Shown here piece by piece: positions 51,851-62,859 of a stretch of 64,000 nt of DNA. The DNA is from Entamoeba histolytica HM-1:IMSS (Eukaryota > Evosea > Mastigamoebida > Endamoebidae): contig NW_001914861.1 in assembly GCF_000208925.1 (NCBI RefSeq), positions 1 to 64,000 of the forward strand, written 5' to 3'. The notes under the pieces are model-generated. The model did not search any database. It was not told the DNA's origin and saw nothing but the letters and a program-made list of their open reading frames with translations. The translations under genes were made by a program, and so were the position numbers. Numbering within the stretch: position 1 is the stretch's first letter; every line of letters starts with the position of its first letter.

Positions 51851-52574
51851 ACACTATTTTTATAAATTTCAATAAAATAGTCTAAATGTTTAAATAAGTT
51901 AATAGATAGCTATTTGTTAGTTAAAGAAAAATAAGTTATAATATTGTTTGAGTCTTACAAAACTTTTATTTTGAATTGATTGCCAAACATTTACCAAAAA
52001 AATATACTCGAAATATATTCATTTATAATTGTAGGTAAACTAATAACATAATTCGAAAATGAATATTTTTCCTTATAATAATAACTATCACAAACCCTTT
52101 CTATTAAATGGGGGTTTTCTCATATCTTCATCTACCATAACACAAACTTTGTAAATTGGATTATTATTATCCACAATTTTTAGTTTATTTGTTATTAGTG
52201 TTTGATTTTTCAGATGTTATTAAAGAAATTCTCCTCAAAATCTTTTCTTATTTATTTCCATTTTAAACAAATAAATACTTAACCATTTTTATTTAATTAT
52301 AATTGACATGTTTCCAATTGTATGTTAATTGTTTATTTATTTTTATTACAACTGACTTTTATCTAAAAAACGTTTTCTTAAATTATTAGTTTTATATATT
52401 AATTTTTTCTGTATCTTAAACATTTCTCTATTTGACAAATTTGTTTTGTTTGTTCTATTCTGTAAATGTTCTTAATTTGTTATTATCACCAATTTTTGTT
52501 CACAAAAATACGTCAAAATATTGACTCATAAAACCCTTAAAAATTTTCAAAGAATTTATAAAATTTATAAATTA
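51851..52574. other. AT-rich intergenic region
   Basis: No complete gene is visible. A minus-strand piece near 52080-52190 reads KIVDNNNPIYKVCVMVDED before a stop, possibly another part of a decayed gene. Confidence 0.4.
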
Positions 52575-53237
52575 ATGAACAAACCTTACGCAATCATTTT
52601 TACAGGTGGTCATTATGATGACCACCCTGACTCAATTCAATTTTATCAATCACTCATAGACTTAAGCTCATTTTTTATTTGTGCAGATAGTGGTGCTGAT
52701 CATGCATCAGAATTTAAAAGAACACCACTTTTTATAGTTGGAGATATGGACAGTGTTAATCAAGAAACAATAAAGCAATTTAAACATGTAAAACAAATTC
52801 AATTTAGATGTGACAAAGATTATACAGACACAGAAATTGCTATTGGTAAATGTATTGATGAAGGATATAAAAATATTGTGTTATGTGGTGGAATAGGAAC
52901 AAGGTTTGACCATTCTTTATCAAATGTGCTTTCATTAGTTCGTTTGAAAAATGAAGGAGTTGAAGCAAAAATTATAAATTATTATGAAGAAATATTTGTT
53001 GCCAAACCCCATACTGAGATAGAAGGAAAACAAGGTTGGACAATTAGTTTTATTCCATTAACACTATCTGTAACAAATGTAACAATTTCTGGATGTCAAT
53101 ATCCATTATCTTCATACACTTTACAACTTGGTTATTCGTTAACAATATCAAATATAATAATTTCTCCAAAAGCAGTTTTTACATTTGATGAAGGTGAGGT
53201 TGTTGTTGTACTTACTCGACCCAATGGACTTGTTTAA
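52575..53237 (+). CDS. Thiamine pyrophosphokinase
   Basis: This 220-residue protein starts at ATG 52575; the frame is open upstream from a TTG only. It has the TPK N-domain with ICADSGADHA, then IVGDMDSV and KDYTDTEIAI, which bind ATP, magnesium and thiamine, and GGIGTRFDHSLSN. The C-terminal beta domain ends LTRPNG. TPK transfers pyrophosphate from ATP to thiamine to form the ThDP cofactor. Its length matches eukaryotic TPK. It implies uptake of thiamine and at least one ThDP-dependent enzyme, for example pyruvate:ferredoxin oxidoreductase, in this organism. Confidence 0.93.
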   Translation: MNKPYAIIFTGGHYDDHPDSIQFYQSLIDLSSFFICADSGADHASEFKRTPLFIVGDMDSVNQETIKQFKHVKQIQFRCDKDYTDTEIAIGKCIDEGYKNIVLCGGIGTRFDHSLSNVLSLVRLKNEGVEAKIINYYEEIFVAKPHTEIEGKQGWTISFIPLTLSVTNVTISGCQYPLSSYTLQLGYSLTISNIIISPKAVFTFDEGEVVVVLTRPNGLV

Positions 53238-53325
53238 AGTATAATTCTAATAAATTTAAAAGGTTCAATTTTAAAAGTTTAATTTTGTTATAATCAAAAA
53301 TAAGAAAAAAGATCTGTTAATTTCT

Positions 53326-54606
53326 ATGACCAAACAGGTTACAAGAAAACAGTTTAGTAGTGCTTTAAAAGCAACACAACGATTAGGGCGTAGTGCAGCA
53401 GAAAAAGCAAGTTCTATATCGAATGATCTTGTTCCACCTTCAAGTCAGAAACTTATATCAAAAAATAAGGTTGTTATTCCAATAAAAAGAAAAAGTTTTA
53501 AAGTTGAAGGAAAAGAAAATCAAGAACATCAAACAACTTCCTCTCAAGGGATTTGTGAAGAAAAGAAAATGGAAGAAGAAAGTGCATTTATTGTTGAACC
53601 TGAAAATGATTTATCAGAAAGTTATATAAATGAAATATTAACTCAAAACATTGAAGTTGAAGAAAAGAAACAAAGTAATGACGAAGAACAAACAATAATC
53701 AATGAAGAATTATTAAAATGTGATAGTACTCAAAACAATCAAACAGAAGAACAAATCTTTAAAGTTCCTACAATTGAGAAAAGTATTATAGAAAGAGAAA
53801 AATTAACTTTAAAAGATATACACCCAGAAGTAAAAACTGATGAACTATTTTTTAAAGATAATATCATGGAAGAAGAAGTTACAGAATCAAAAATTAATCA
53901 AATACTTGATATTTGTTGTAAAAGATATCATTCTGGAGTAAGTTCTATTCATTGTATTGATATATTGGATAGGATTAAACTTTCATTATCAATTGATCCA
54001 ACAAACCAAACAATAAAAAGATTAATAGAAGTTGCATATTGTCCTCAATTTAGAAATGAAGTTCTCAAAGAGGCAAGGTTTATTGATGGTTTTAATAAAT
54101 TAATAAAATCAGAAGAGAACAATTTAAAGAAAAATGATATTGAATTATGTTGTGAAGGAAAGACATGTGGAGGGAGTTTAATTGGTATTTTATTTGAAAT
54201 GTTAAAAGATGATAGTAAAAAGAATTATGTAATAGAAATGTTTGAAGGAATATTTGCTTCATATCCAGTTGTATTATCACAAATATATCAATTTATTGTT
54301 TTTCAAAGAAGTAATGGATTAAGTGATAAAAGTGTTATTAAAATATTAGAATCAAAAACAATGTGGGGATTTGATTGTAGTCCAATAAATAATGAAATAG
54401 AAAGGATTATCTGTTCTTTTTGTAACAAGAAAGAAAATGATGAAGATTTTGATTTTATGTTAAATGGTGTCTATGACATTATTATTTCTGAGAGTATTGA
54501 ATATGTTAATCAAAATGTGTTATATCAATTAATTGAAGCATTGCTTAAACTTGTTAAAGATATTAACAATTTAAAAGAGTTTGTTTTATTTCTTTTAAAT
54601 AGATAA
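53326..54606 (+). CDS. Unrecognised acidic N-terminus/helical C-terminus protein
   Basis: I do not recognise this 426-residue protein. The first 190 residues are disordered, with basic patches (RKQFSSALKATQRLGR, PIKRKSF, a possible nuclear signal) and many Glu. From about 190 to the end it is helical and resembles a MIF4G/HEAT-like fold: INQILDICCKRY, LLDRI-type helices, and an end LYQLIEALLKLVKD. No signal or membrane segment. A scaffold or translation/nuclear adaptor is possible but unproven. Confidence 0.55.
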   Translation: MTKQVTRKQFSSALKATQRLGRSAAEKASSISNDLVPPSSQKLISKNKVVIPIKRKSFKVEGKENQEHQTTSSQGICEEKKMEEESAFIVEPENDLSESYINEILTQNIEVEEKKQSNDEEQTIINEELLKCDSTQNNQTEEQIFKVPTIEKSIIEREKLTLKDIHPEVKTDELFFKDNIMEEEVTESKINQILDICCKRYHSGVSSIHCIDILDRIKLSLSIDPTNQTIKRLIEVAYCPQFRNEVLKEARFIDGFNKLIKSEENNLKKNDIELCCEGKTCGGSLIGILFEMLKDDSKKNYVIEMFEGIFASYPVVLSQIYQFIVFQRSNGLSDKSVIKILESKTMWGFDCSPINNEIERIICSFCNKKENDEDFDFMLNGVYDIIISESIEYVNQNVLYQLIEALLKLVKDINNLKEFVLFLLNR

Positions 54607-54663
54607 ATGAAAATGGATAAATTCATTTGAAATAGAATTAGACATATAATAATAGTTTCAAAT

Positions 54664-54834
54664 ATGATTGTTGAATTGTGGAAAAATAATGATTGTATAT
54701 TTACAGTTGAAAATCAAAAAGACATAGTTATATTACAAGTTGAATTGAAATCTAATTATGTTAACAATGAATCTATAGATGAAGTTATTGATAGAATAGA
54801 AGAAATAATGAGAGATTTTAGAAGAGATATTTGA
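54664..54834 (+). CDS. Possible small protein of 56 residues
   Basis: An ATG-led frame gives MIVELWKNNDCIFTVEN followed by helical, charged sequence ending MRDFRRDI. It lies alone in the 323-base gap between two plus-strand genes. Its composition is protein-like rather than AT-rich noise, and no promoter box is obvious. It could be a genuine small gene or the tail of a decayed one. Confidence 0.35.
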   Translation: MIVELWKNNDCIFTVENQKDIVILQVELKSNYVNNESIDEVIDRIEEIMRDFRRDI

Positions 54835-54929
54835 TTGAATGTTTTTTTATTTAAGACTTCAAATTTATATTTTACTATTTAAAAAATAACATAAAATAAA
54901 CTAATAAAATTCATTTTTTATTTCTTTTA

Positions 54930-57578
54930 ATGGAACAATTTGTTGATAACGTTGCATTACAAATAGTTTCATGTAAAAGTTTTACTATATTATCACATGG
55001 ATATTTATTACCAGAAATATCATTAAGTGCAGTACATAAAGATATGAAACTATACTTATCACATAACAAAAGTATTCCAGCTATTTTTCTTATTAATGCA
55101 CCTCCTCATATTTTTCATCATTTTAAATTATATTCTGAAGGTCTAACATTTGATAGTTCAACAATAAAAGAAATAAAAAAAAGAAAATCAGAACAAACAT
55201 TACTTAATTTTATTCGGTCAATAGACTATAGTGGAGTTGATTCATCTTCAATTTCTCAGAGTTGTGTATCAGAATTAAATCAATCAAGTATTGCTTCTTC
55301 AAATGAAGATATTTATATTCCATTATTATCTATTGATTATAAACTAAGCATTGAAAAAAGAAAAGAGTTATATAAAAATGGAGGAATATTTTTTGTTACA
55401 ACTCGTATCCTTATTTCTGATCTTATATCAAATGAATTCAATTGGAATAATTGTATTTTTTATATATTTGATATTGAAGATATTCAAAAAAGATTTAATA
55501 TTTCTTTTATAGGACAAGTCTTTTTAACATTAACAAAAAATAAAGGGCTTTTACGTTGTTTAACACAAAAAACACATCAATTAGTTGTTATTCCTAAAAT
55601 TTATGAAAGAATAAAAGAAATATTTAGAATAGATAAAGTATTCTTCTTCTCTTATACATTTCCTGAATTAATTAAAATAAGAAATGAATTTAAATATTTT
55701 AATGTAGTTCAACTTAAATTACAAATGTCAGAATCAATGAAAATCATTGAACAAGGAATTTTTGAATCAATGAAATATATTGCAATAGAAATACGTCATC
55801 GTTTAAAAATACAACCAAATGTATTACCTGATTCAATGTTATTATTTGGGGAATTTGAAAAAAGAATTAATAATTATAATAAAGGTATAGATTATGACTC
55901 TGATATCGAGTTAATGTGTATTGATATTAAAACACTTCGTCATTTAATGTTTTCATTATATATTCTAAATCCTGTTTTATTTTTTATTCAATTAGAAACG
56001 ATGAAATTACTTGTTTGGGGAGAAGATTCAATGTTTTGGTTAGGAAAGAAAACAATGGAACTTGTAATTGAAACAACAAAAGCAAGACTTTGGAATAAAG
56101 ATAAGTTTTTAATAGAAAAACAACCAAAACATATTGAAATGATGAACATTATTAAACATGAAAATCAAAAAGGAAATGATGTTGTTATTATTGTAAGAAA
56201 TCAACAAACCAAACAAGAACTAATTCATTCATGGAATGTTGATGATGGAACACTTTTAGATATTTATCAACAATGGTTTGATAAAAAAAATGAATTAGAA
56301 AAACATATTAAAGAAGTTCATTTAAAGTATAGGACTGATGCTAATTCAAAAATAAAAAAATGGAAATTTGTACAATCAGAAGGAATTAATTTAAATCAAA
56401 AAAATGAAGGAGATAATGGAGAAGTGATAGGTATAGATGATAAAGATGATGTTAAACCAGAAGATGAAATTATTTTTGGATATAATAGTGTTATGTATGA
56501 AATGTCACAAAGATTTTATTTAACACAACAAATGGTTATAGAAGAAACACAACAAAAATTAAGTCAAATGAAAAAGAAAAATGAACAATTTAATTGTAGA
56601 GAATATAAAGGAAGAATTAATAAAATTATAACACAAAATGAAATGAATAATGAACTGTTTTGGGATAAACCTAAAGCCATTATTTTATATAATTGTTCAT
56701 TATGGGTTACAAGAGTATTAGAAACTTATGTTCATTCTAGAGATGAAGAAATTAAATTATATTTACTATTTTATGAAAAATCATATGAAATGATAAAATA
56801 TCAACAAACGATTTTAAGAGAGAAAAATGCTTTTGAACAATTAGTTAAAACTGAAATGAAAAGTAAAGAATTAAATATTGATCAAAAAGAAATAGAAATT
56901 ATTCCTATTCAAGATAGAGTTAAAACAATTATAGTTGATATCAGAGAATTTAGATGTGAATTACCTTTTCATTTATTTAATCAAAATTATAAATTAATAC
57001 CAAAACAATTAGAAATTGGTGATTATATTTTATCTCCAAATATTTGTATTGAAAGAAAATCTGCTATAGACCTTGCTGGTTCTTTAAAATCAAGAAGAAT
57101 TAATAAACAAATTCAAAATATGTTTAGAAAATATAATACTGTTGTATTACTTATTGAATGTTATTCTTCTGAAGGATTTGAACAATATGATAGTTCAAAA
57201 ACTGAACAAGTATTAAAGTCTTATACAAATATATTCACACAACTAATTACTGAATTTCCACAATTAAAAATTGTTTGGTCATATTCTCCTCAAATGACAA
57301 CTCATATTTTTAATGATTTAAAACAAAATGACTCGGAACCAACTGAAGAAGATTGTAAAATGATTGAAAATGATGATGATTTAACTAATTGGAATGCTCT
57401 TGAAGTACTGAAACGAATGCCTGGAATTACTACTGACCAACTTTATGACATTGAACATAATCCTAATCTTACATTTTCAAAACTTATACAAATGAGTGAA
57501 GAACAATTAAAAGATATACTCAAAGAAGATAAGAATGTTAAACTCTTCCATCATGCTTGTAACCTTCAATTTAAATAA
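54930..57578 (+). CDS. XPF/Rad1 family structure-specific endonuclease
   Basis: This 882-residue single-exon protein has the XPF plan. The N-terminal two thirds are an inactive SF2 helicase-like region (GGIFFVTTRILISDLI, NKGLLRCLTQKTHQL). The nuclease domain begins near residue 664 with VKTIIVDIREFR; the active motif is GDY (697-699) followed by IERKS (707-711), the ERKxxxD signature. Two helix-hairpin-helix motifs lie at about 820-880. XPF pairs with ERCC1 and cuts the 5' side of lesions in nucleotide excision repair. Catalytic residues are kept. The protein is slightly shorter than human XPF (916). Confidence 0.95.
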   Translation: MEQFVDNVALQIVSCKSFTILSHGYLLPEISLSAVHKDMKLYLSHNKSIPAIFLINAPPHIFHHFKLYSEGLTFDSSTIKEIKKRKSEQTLLNFIRSIDYSGVDSSSISQSCVSELNQSSIASSNEDIYIPLLSIDYKLSIEKRKELYKNGGIFFVTTRILISDLISNEFNWNNCIFYIFDIEDIQKRFNISFIGQVFLTLTKNKGLLRCLTQKTHQLVVIPKIYERIKEIFRIDKVFFFSYTFPELIKIRNEFKYFNVVQLKLQMSESMKIIEQGIFESMKYIAIEIRHRLKIQPNVLPDSMLLFGEFEKRINNYNKGIDYDSDIELMCIDIKTLRHLMFSLYILNPVLFFIQLETMKLLVWGEDSMFWLGKKTMELVIETTKARLWNKDKFLIEKQPKHIEMMNIIKHENQKGNDVVIIVRNQQTKQELIHSWNVDDGTLLDIYQQWFDKKNELEKHIKEVHLKYRTDANSKIKKWKFVQSEGINLNQKNEGDNGEVIGIDDKDDVKPEDEIIFGYNSVMYEMSQRFYLTQQMVIEETQQKLSQMKKKNEQFNCREYKGRINKIITQNEMNNELFWDKPKAIILYNCSLWVTRVLETYVHSRDEEIKLYLLFYEKSYEMIKYQQTILREKNAFEQLVKTEMKSKELNIDQKEIEIIPIQDRVKTIIVDIREFRCELPFHLFNQNYKLIPKQLEIGDYILSPNICIERKSAIDLAGSLKSRRINKQIQNMFRKYNTVVLLIECYSSEGFEQYDSSKTEQVLKSYTNIFTQLITEFPQLKIVWSYSPQMTTHIFNDLKQNDSEPTEEDCKMIENDDDLTNWNALEVLKRMPGITTDQLYDIEHNPNLTFSKLIQMSEEQLKDILKEDKNVKLFHHACNLQFK

Positions 57579-57841
57579 ACTTTTTTTTTTAAATTTGAAT
57601 TTAAAATAGATTATAAACTTCCAATGAATAAATTAATTTTGAAAAATAAACTTTCATTATTTATTATAAATCTTAACAATAGATACTTCTTTTATTGGTA
57701 TGGTATAAAAAGAAAAAATAAATAACATGTATTGATTAATTTCTTTTTTAACTCTTTAAATGTTACTAAATAAATAATAATCAATACCTTTTTTCTTTTG
57801 TTTCTTCATTTAAATAAAAATTAAATCAAAAAGCACTTTGC

Positions 57842-58576
57842 TTATTGTTTGTTAGCTGGAATAACTTCAGTCTTAACAGTTGTTGATTCGTCCTTTGGTG
57901 TCTTAATTTCAACAACATCAGGAATTCTAGCAGCTGGTCCATTCTTTCCAGATGGATCAGTATCTAACATAATGGTGACTTTAATACCAATAATACCCAT
58001 ACGAAGGAGGACACATCTAACAGCAGATGAGTAGAATTGTCTAGTAGCATTACCAGATTTGATCATATATCCTTCCTTGAAGACCATTCCTTGAGCTCTT
58101 TGTCCTCTTAATTTACCAGAAATAGAAACTTCACATCCTTTAGCTCCTGAATCCATAATAAGTCTCATGACTGATCCAACAGCTCTTCTGACTGGGAGAC
58201 CTTCAGCAATCTTATATTTAATAGATTCAGCTTGAGAAACTGGGCAAAGTCCTCTAGCAAGAACTTTTTCAACATAAAGTTCAATCTTGTCTTTTGGGAA
58301 TCCAAATCTAGCAATAAGGAGATTAGTTAATTCATGAATTCTTCTTCCTTTATCTCCAATAATGTTAGTGGTTCTTGTGGCTCTAATAATAATTTGGAAT
58401 TTAGATCCATTCTTTCTAACTTCGACACCTGAATATCCATCAGCTGAAAGTTCTCTTTGAAGGAGTTCATTAAGTTCAGCATAGAAAACTCCATCAGCAA
58501 CAAACTTATGTTTTCTTGAAATGTTAGTCTTGAGAACATCAACGTTGAGGGCTTTGGTCTTAGTGAGGCAGAACAT
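57842..58576 (-). CDS. RPS3: Ribosomal protein uS3
   Basis: This is the 244-residue small-subunit protein uS3. ATG 58576 is the first ATG; the frame is open for three more codons upstream. The KH domain with [16 protein letters not shown] and [22 protein letters not shown] is intact, as are [10 protein letters not shown] and the Lys/Pro tail. The extra N-terminal residues ([14 protein letters not shown]) before [17 protein letters not shown] exceed the usual start, so an intron or a later start cannot be excluded. It sits at the mRNA entry channel of the ribosome. Codon use is strongly biased as expected. Confidence 0.95.
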
Positions 58577-58957
58577 CAGTGTCACTTTAGATTTTTTTTT
58601 CTTTGTTGAAATACCCTACAACAGGGTTAATAATTTAGAATTTAATTTAATAAATTAATATTGAACATTTAATTTAATTAATTCTAATTAATGATAAACA
58701 AAATAGTATAAATGAAAAAATAACAAAAATAAATAAAAAAATGTAATAGATACATTAAAAATTGATATTTAAAAAACCATTTAAATACAAAATACGAGAA
58801 ACTGGAGGTTTATATAAAGATTATAAAACAAACATTACAAGTTTTTAAATAAATTTTGAAGAAAAATTAAAAAATAAGAAGAATTAAAGAGAGGAAATGA
58901 AACTATTTTAAATTAAAAAAGAAAAAATTTAAAAAATAGATAAACTTAATAAACAAC
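58577..58957. other. Divergent promoter region
   Basis: This gap holds the divergent promoters of uS3 (minus) and the PUF gene (plus). It is very A rich; I see no exact GAAC match in the first 40 bases before either start. Confidence 0.5.
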
Positions 58958-60337
58958 ATGGAATCCCCACTTCTTAAAAGTGTTTTATCTCTTCTTGAAG
59001 AAGATGAAGATAATGAAAAAAATGTAGAATCTTTAAAGAGTCTTATTTATGATACATATGACCCAATAACAGTACAACCACCAAAAGAAATGATGGAAAA
59101 TATGGAAAGACCAAATTCAGTTCCTTTAAATAATGCAGTTTATAATGTTTGTTTAAATAAATGAATATTAATTTAAATAATACATAATACTTATTCATGA
59201 ATTTAGGCACCACCTTTTATTCCAAGAAGAAAAATTTCAAGTAAAACTACTTCTGCTAATTGTATTTCACCAAGCTTTTATCAAATGAGTTCAAGAGTTA
59301 AACAACTTGTTTCTAGTCCACCTACATATAAAAAATCTAATAGTACTTCAATTAATTCTCATATAAAAATTCAACAAACTAATAATTATACAGTTACTGA
59401 CTTATGTAAAGATCAACAAGGAAGTAGAAGAATCCAAACATTTTTAACTACTGCAAAAGATTTTGAAATTACAGAATTATTTGATAGTATTAAAGGAGAT
59501 TTATATGAATTGATGAATGATTTATTTGGTAATTATGTTGTTCAAAAATTCATTGAATTAGGAAATGATAAATTACGTCAATTTGTTCATTCCATTATTA
59601 GAGGAAAGGTTGTAGAATTATCTAAACATATATATGGATGTAGAGTTATTCAAAAGATTATTGAATATAGTAATACAAATGAAAATGAACGTATTTTCAA
59701 TGAAATTGAAAAGAGTATTATTGAATTAATTGAAGACCAAAATGGCAATCATGTTATTCAAAAAATTATAGAAAATTATTGGGGGTGTATAGAAAAAATT
59801 CTTTCTGCTCTTCAAGGACAAATTGAAAAATATTCAGGACATGGATTTGGATGCAGAGTTGTGCAAAGAATTATTGAAAAAAGAGATAATAATTTTAATT
59901 ATCAAATTTTTCAAGAATTACAAGGGAATATTATTGTACTTTCATTGAACCAATTTGGTAATTATGTTATTCAACATTTATTAGAATTTGGTAATGATAC
60001 AATTAGAGAAGCAATTATTAATGAAGTTGAAAATGTTTTCTTTGAAAGCTCATTATTAAAATTTTCTTCTAATGTAATGGAAAAGTGTGTTCAATTTGGA
60101 CCTTCTAATAAGCAACAACTTCTCATTAAGAAGTTGTTTGATTGTGATGATGATAAGATTTATAAAATGATGAAAGATCCTTTTGCTAACTATGTTCTTC
60201 AAAGAATGTTTACTATGATGAATAATGACCAACGTTTACAATTCTATACTTCCTATGTTCAAAGAAATATTAATTCTTTAAGAAAGAACATTTATGCCAA
60301 ACATTTATTAAATTCATTAGATGAATCAATGAAATAA
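58958..60337 (+). CDS. Pumilio/PUF RNA-binding protein, two exons
   Basis: Exons are 58958-59146 and 59207-60337, joined in phase 0 across a 60-base intron (GTTTGT to TTAG), giving 439 residues. After an acidic N-terminus come eight PUF repeats from about residue 120. Their RNA-contact residues, in order, are SRxxQ, NYxxQ, CRxxQ, NHxxQ, CRxxQ, NYxxQ, SNxxE and NYxxQ. This is the same set as human PUM1, which reads UGUAUAUA in 3' UTRs. PUF proteins repress or localise mRNAs. The structural call is certain; targets are predicted. Confidence 0.95.
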
Positions 60338-60494
60338 ATCATTAGAAACTTTGAATTCATTGAACAAAGATTAAGTTTTTATAGTTACACATAAATGATG
60401 CTTTTATTATTAAGTTTAATCTTTCATTTTGTTTTATAATTTTTTAAATCTTTAAAAAAAAAGAAAAATAAATAAAAGAAATAATTCATTCAAC

Positions 60495-62423
60495 TTAATT
60501 TTTAAGTAATTCAGTAATTTCTCTTTCAAAATACTTTTTTACATTATTTCTTTTAATTTTTAATGAAGGTGTAATTAAATCTCGTTCAATATCAAAAGAA
60601 TATGGATGAAGAATAATACGTTTAACTTTTTCATATCCCATAAGTCCATGTTCACTTGCTACTTTATTTAAATCATTTAATATTATTTCAATAATTTTTG
60701 GGTTTTTACATAGTTCTTCATCTGTTTTATTTTCTAATGGTGTTCCAATAATTTCTTTTCTTAAGAATATAAATTGAGGAACAATAATACCATATAAATA
60801 ATTTAAAGTTGATTTACCATCAACAAAAATATCCTTAACATAGTTAGATTCTTGAAGTATATTTTCTATTTTCTCTGTTGAAATATATTCTCCTTGTGAT
60901 AGTTTAAAAATATTGTTTGCTCGTGCAATAATTTCAAAATCATGATCTTTACGATACTTAACAATATCATTTGTTTTAATCCATCCATCTTTTATATGTT
61001 CATTATTATATTCTTCACTTTCTTTATAATATCCCTTAAACCCAGCAGTTGTTTTAAGATATATTTCTCCACAACATTCTTCATTTTGAGTACAAAATCC
61101 CATTTCCGGAACACATTCTATTTTTGCCATAACAGTTGGGTATGGTCTGCCAGCTACATCAAGATGAATTCCATTTGAAAATTGTGAAGCTAGTCCCATT
61201 CCTGTAGTTTCTGTTAATCCATATCCAATAAATAAAGCATCTACAATAACTATTCTAAAAAATTTAGCAATTTCTTCTGTCAAAGGAGCACCAGCACTAA
61301 TAATAATTTGTAATTTACCTCCAAATTTTTCCTTGATCTGACCAAAGAAGATATTATCAAAACTTGGAGTTAAAGCAGTTGGTTCAAATTCTAATCTTTT
61401 TTCTTTTAAGTAAAAAGCACTGTTATAAATTAATTGTGTTAAACAAGATGTTTCTCTTAATCCTTCCATTACCTTACTATAAATAGTTTGAAGAACTCGT
61501 GGAACAGCAGCAAGAACTACAGGTTTCATTAATTTAATATCTTCTACAAGTGTTGGAATACCTTGAGACATTAAACCAATAACTCCACCAAGACGATATA
61601 TTGTCATTTCTAAAACTATAGCAAAAACATGAGCTAATGGAAGGAAAGATATACTAGACATTGGGTCAGTTCCTCTTGGATGTAATAACAAAAGTTCCAA
61701 AGGAATTCTTTCAACTAAACTTGTTGCACATGAAATTAAATTTTCATGAGTTAAAGGAACTCCTTTGGGAAATCCAGTAGTTCCACTTGTATACATTAAT
61801 AATGCATCATCTTCTGGTTTAACTTTAGTTAATAAAATGTCAGTATTTGCAAGACCTAAGTTATAGACATCAAGAAATGAAGTTAAAATACCATCTTTTG
61901 ATGGTTGTTCTACTTCAAATTCATTAATAAATATAATATTTTTTAAACAACCAACTTCTTCTAAAACTTTAATTTTTTCATTTGAAGTAAAGATATATTT
62001 AAGTTCTGCATGTTCTATAATATATTTAACAGCTTCTTTACCAAGACTTTCATATAAACTACAAATTCTTGCTCCAATATAACTACATGCAATAAAAAGA
62101 TAATGCCATTCAAGTCTTCTTCTAGAAAAGAATCCTAAATTATCTCCTTTTTTAATTCCCATTTTAATTAACCCACGTGCAAGAGTTTTTGAATACTCTA
62201 AAACTTCTTTATAAGAATAATATTCATACTCTCCTCTTTTTCCTCCTGAAATGTATTTTCTTTCTCCAATAAAAGGATGGTCAGGGTCATCTTCTACCCA
62301 ATGTTCTACTGCGTCAATAGGGCTATGAATTAATGGATGATCTGAAATAAGTAATTTATTTCCATTTTTTTCATAGTCGTCAGGATAGACATAAATAGTA
62401 TGTTTTCTATGACTTGTATCCAT
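60495..62423 (-). CDS. Long-chain acyl-CoA synthetase
   Basis: This 642-residue protein is an AMP-forming acyl-CoA synthetase of the long-chain type. The AMP-binding P-loop is LLMYTSGTTGFPKG (about 208-221), followed by SFLPLAHVF, GYGLTETTGMG (the A5 motif) and GWIKTNDIV (A8 region). The C-terminal domain ends with PSLKIKRNNVKKYF, which holds the catalytic Lys of the adenylation step. It activates fatty acids for lipid synthesis and remodelling. No membrane helix or signal peptide is visible. Confidence 0.95.
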   Translation of the reverse strand: MDTSHRKHTIYVYPDDYEKNGNKLLISDHPLIHSPIDAVEHWVEDDPDHPFIGERKYISGGKRGEYEYYSYKEVLEYSKTLARGLIKMGIKKGDNLGFFSRRRLEWHYLFIACSYIGARICSLYESLGKEAVKYIIEHAELKYIFTSNEKIKVLEEVGCLKNIIFINEFEVEQPSKDGILTSFLDVYNLGLANTDILLTKVKPEDDALLMYTSGTTGFPKGVPLTHENLISCATSLVERIPLELLLLHPRGTDPMSSISFLPLAHVFAIVLEMTIYRLGGVIGLMSQGIPTLVEDIKLMKPVVLAAVPRVLQTIYSKVMEGLRETSCLTQLIYNSAFYLKEKRLEFEPTALTPSFDNIFFGQIKEKFGGKLQIIISAGAPLTEEIAKFFRIVIVDALFIGYGLTETTGMGLASQFSNGIHLDVAGRPYPTVMAKIECVPEMGFCTQNEECCGEIYLKTTAGFKGYYKESEEYNNEHIKDGWIKTNDIVKYRKDHDFEIIARANNIFKLSQGEYISTEKIENILQESNYVKDIFVDGKSTLNYLYGIIVPQFIFLRKEIIGTPLENKTDEELCKNPKIIEIILNDLNKVASEHGLMGYEKVKRIILHPYSFDIERDLITPSLKIKRNNVKKYFEREITELLKN

Positions 62424-62859
62424 TATTAAAATATGTTTTCTTCTTATAACATTTATCAGTTCATTCTAGAGATGGTTTTTCAAGTGACCCAGAAACAAGT
62501 GGAAGTTTCTCTTCAAATATCCTTTTTCCTTTCTTCTTTTCAAGTCTGCAACTAAACTTTCTCTATATTTTCACACTTTTGCTAGTGTTTTAGTTATTTT
62601 TCTTTTTCGTATTTTACTTTCTGTAGTATTTAATTTGTATGTCAAAAACTAATAGTTCCTAAAACATATCATCACAAACACCGATGGAATTTATCAAATT
62701 TCCCTGTTTTGAATAAGAAATTAACTAATACAAAAATATTATGAAAAAGAAAATACTCTTAAAATAGATTAGCAAAAATAAACAATGGTATTAAATAACA
62801 TTATTATTTTATTTATAAATTCAAAAAAAAAACAAAAATAATCAAAGAAGAGAAAAATG
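62424..62859. other. Intergenic region
   Basis: No gene can be supported. A minus-strand frame near 62475-62570 reads RIFEEKLPLVSGSLEKPSLE and stops, but has no start or partner exon. Confidence 0.4.

Noticed and set aside
62475..62570. Coding-like scrap near the acyl-CoA synthetase start
   Set aside because: It has no start codon, no clear splice partner and no family resemblance; too short to claim.
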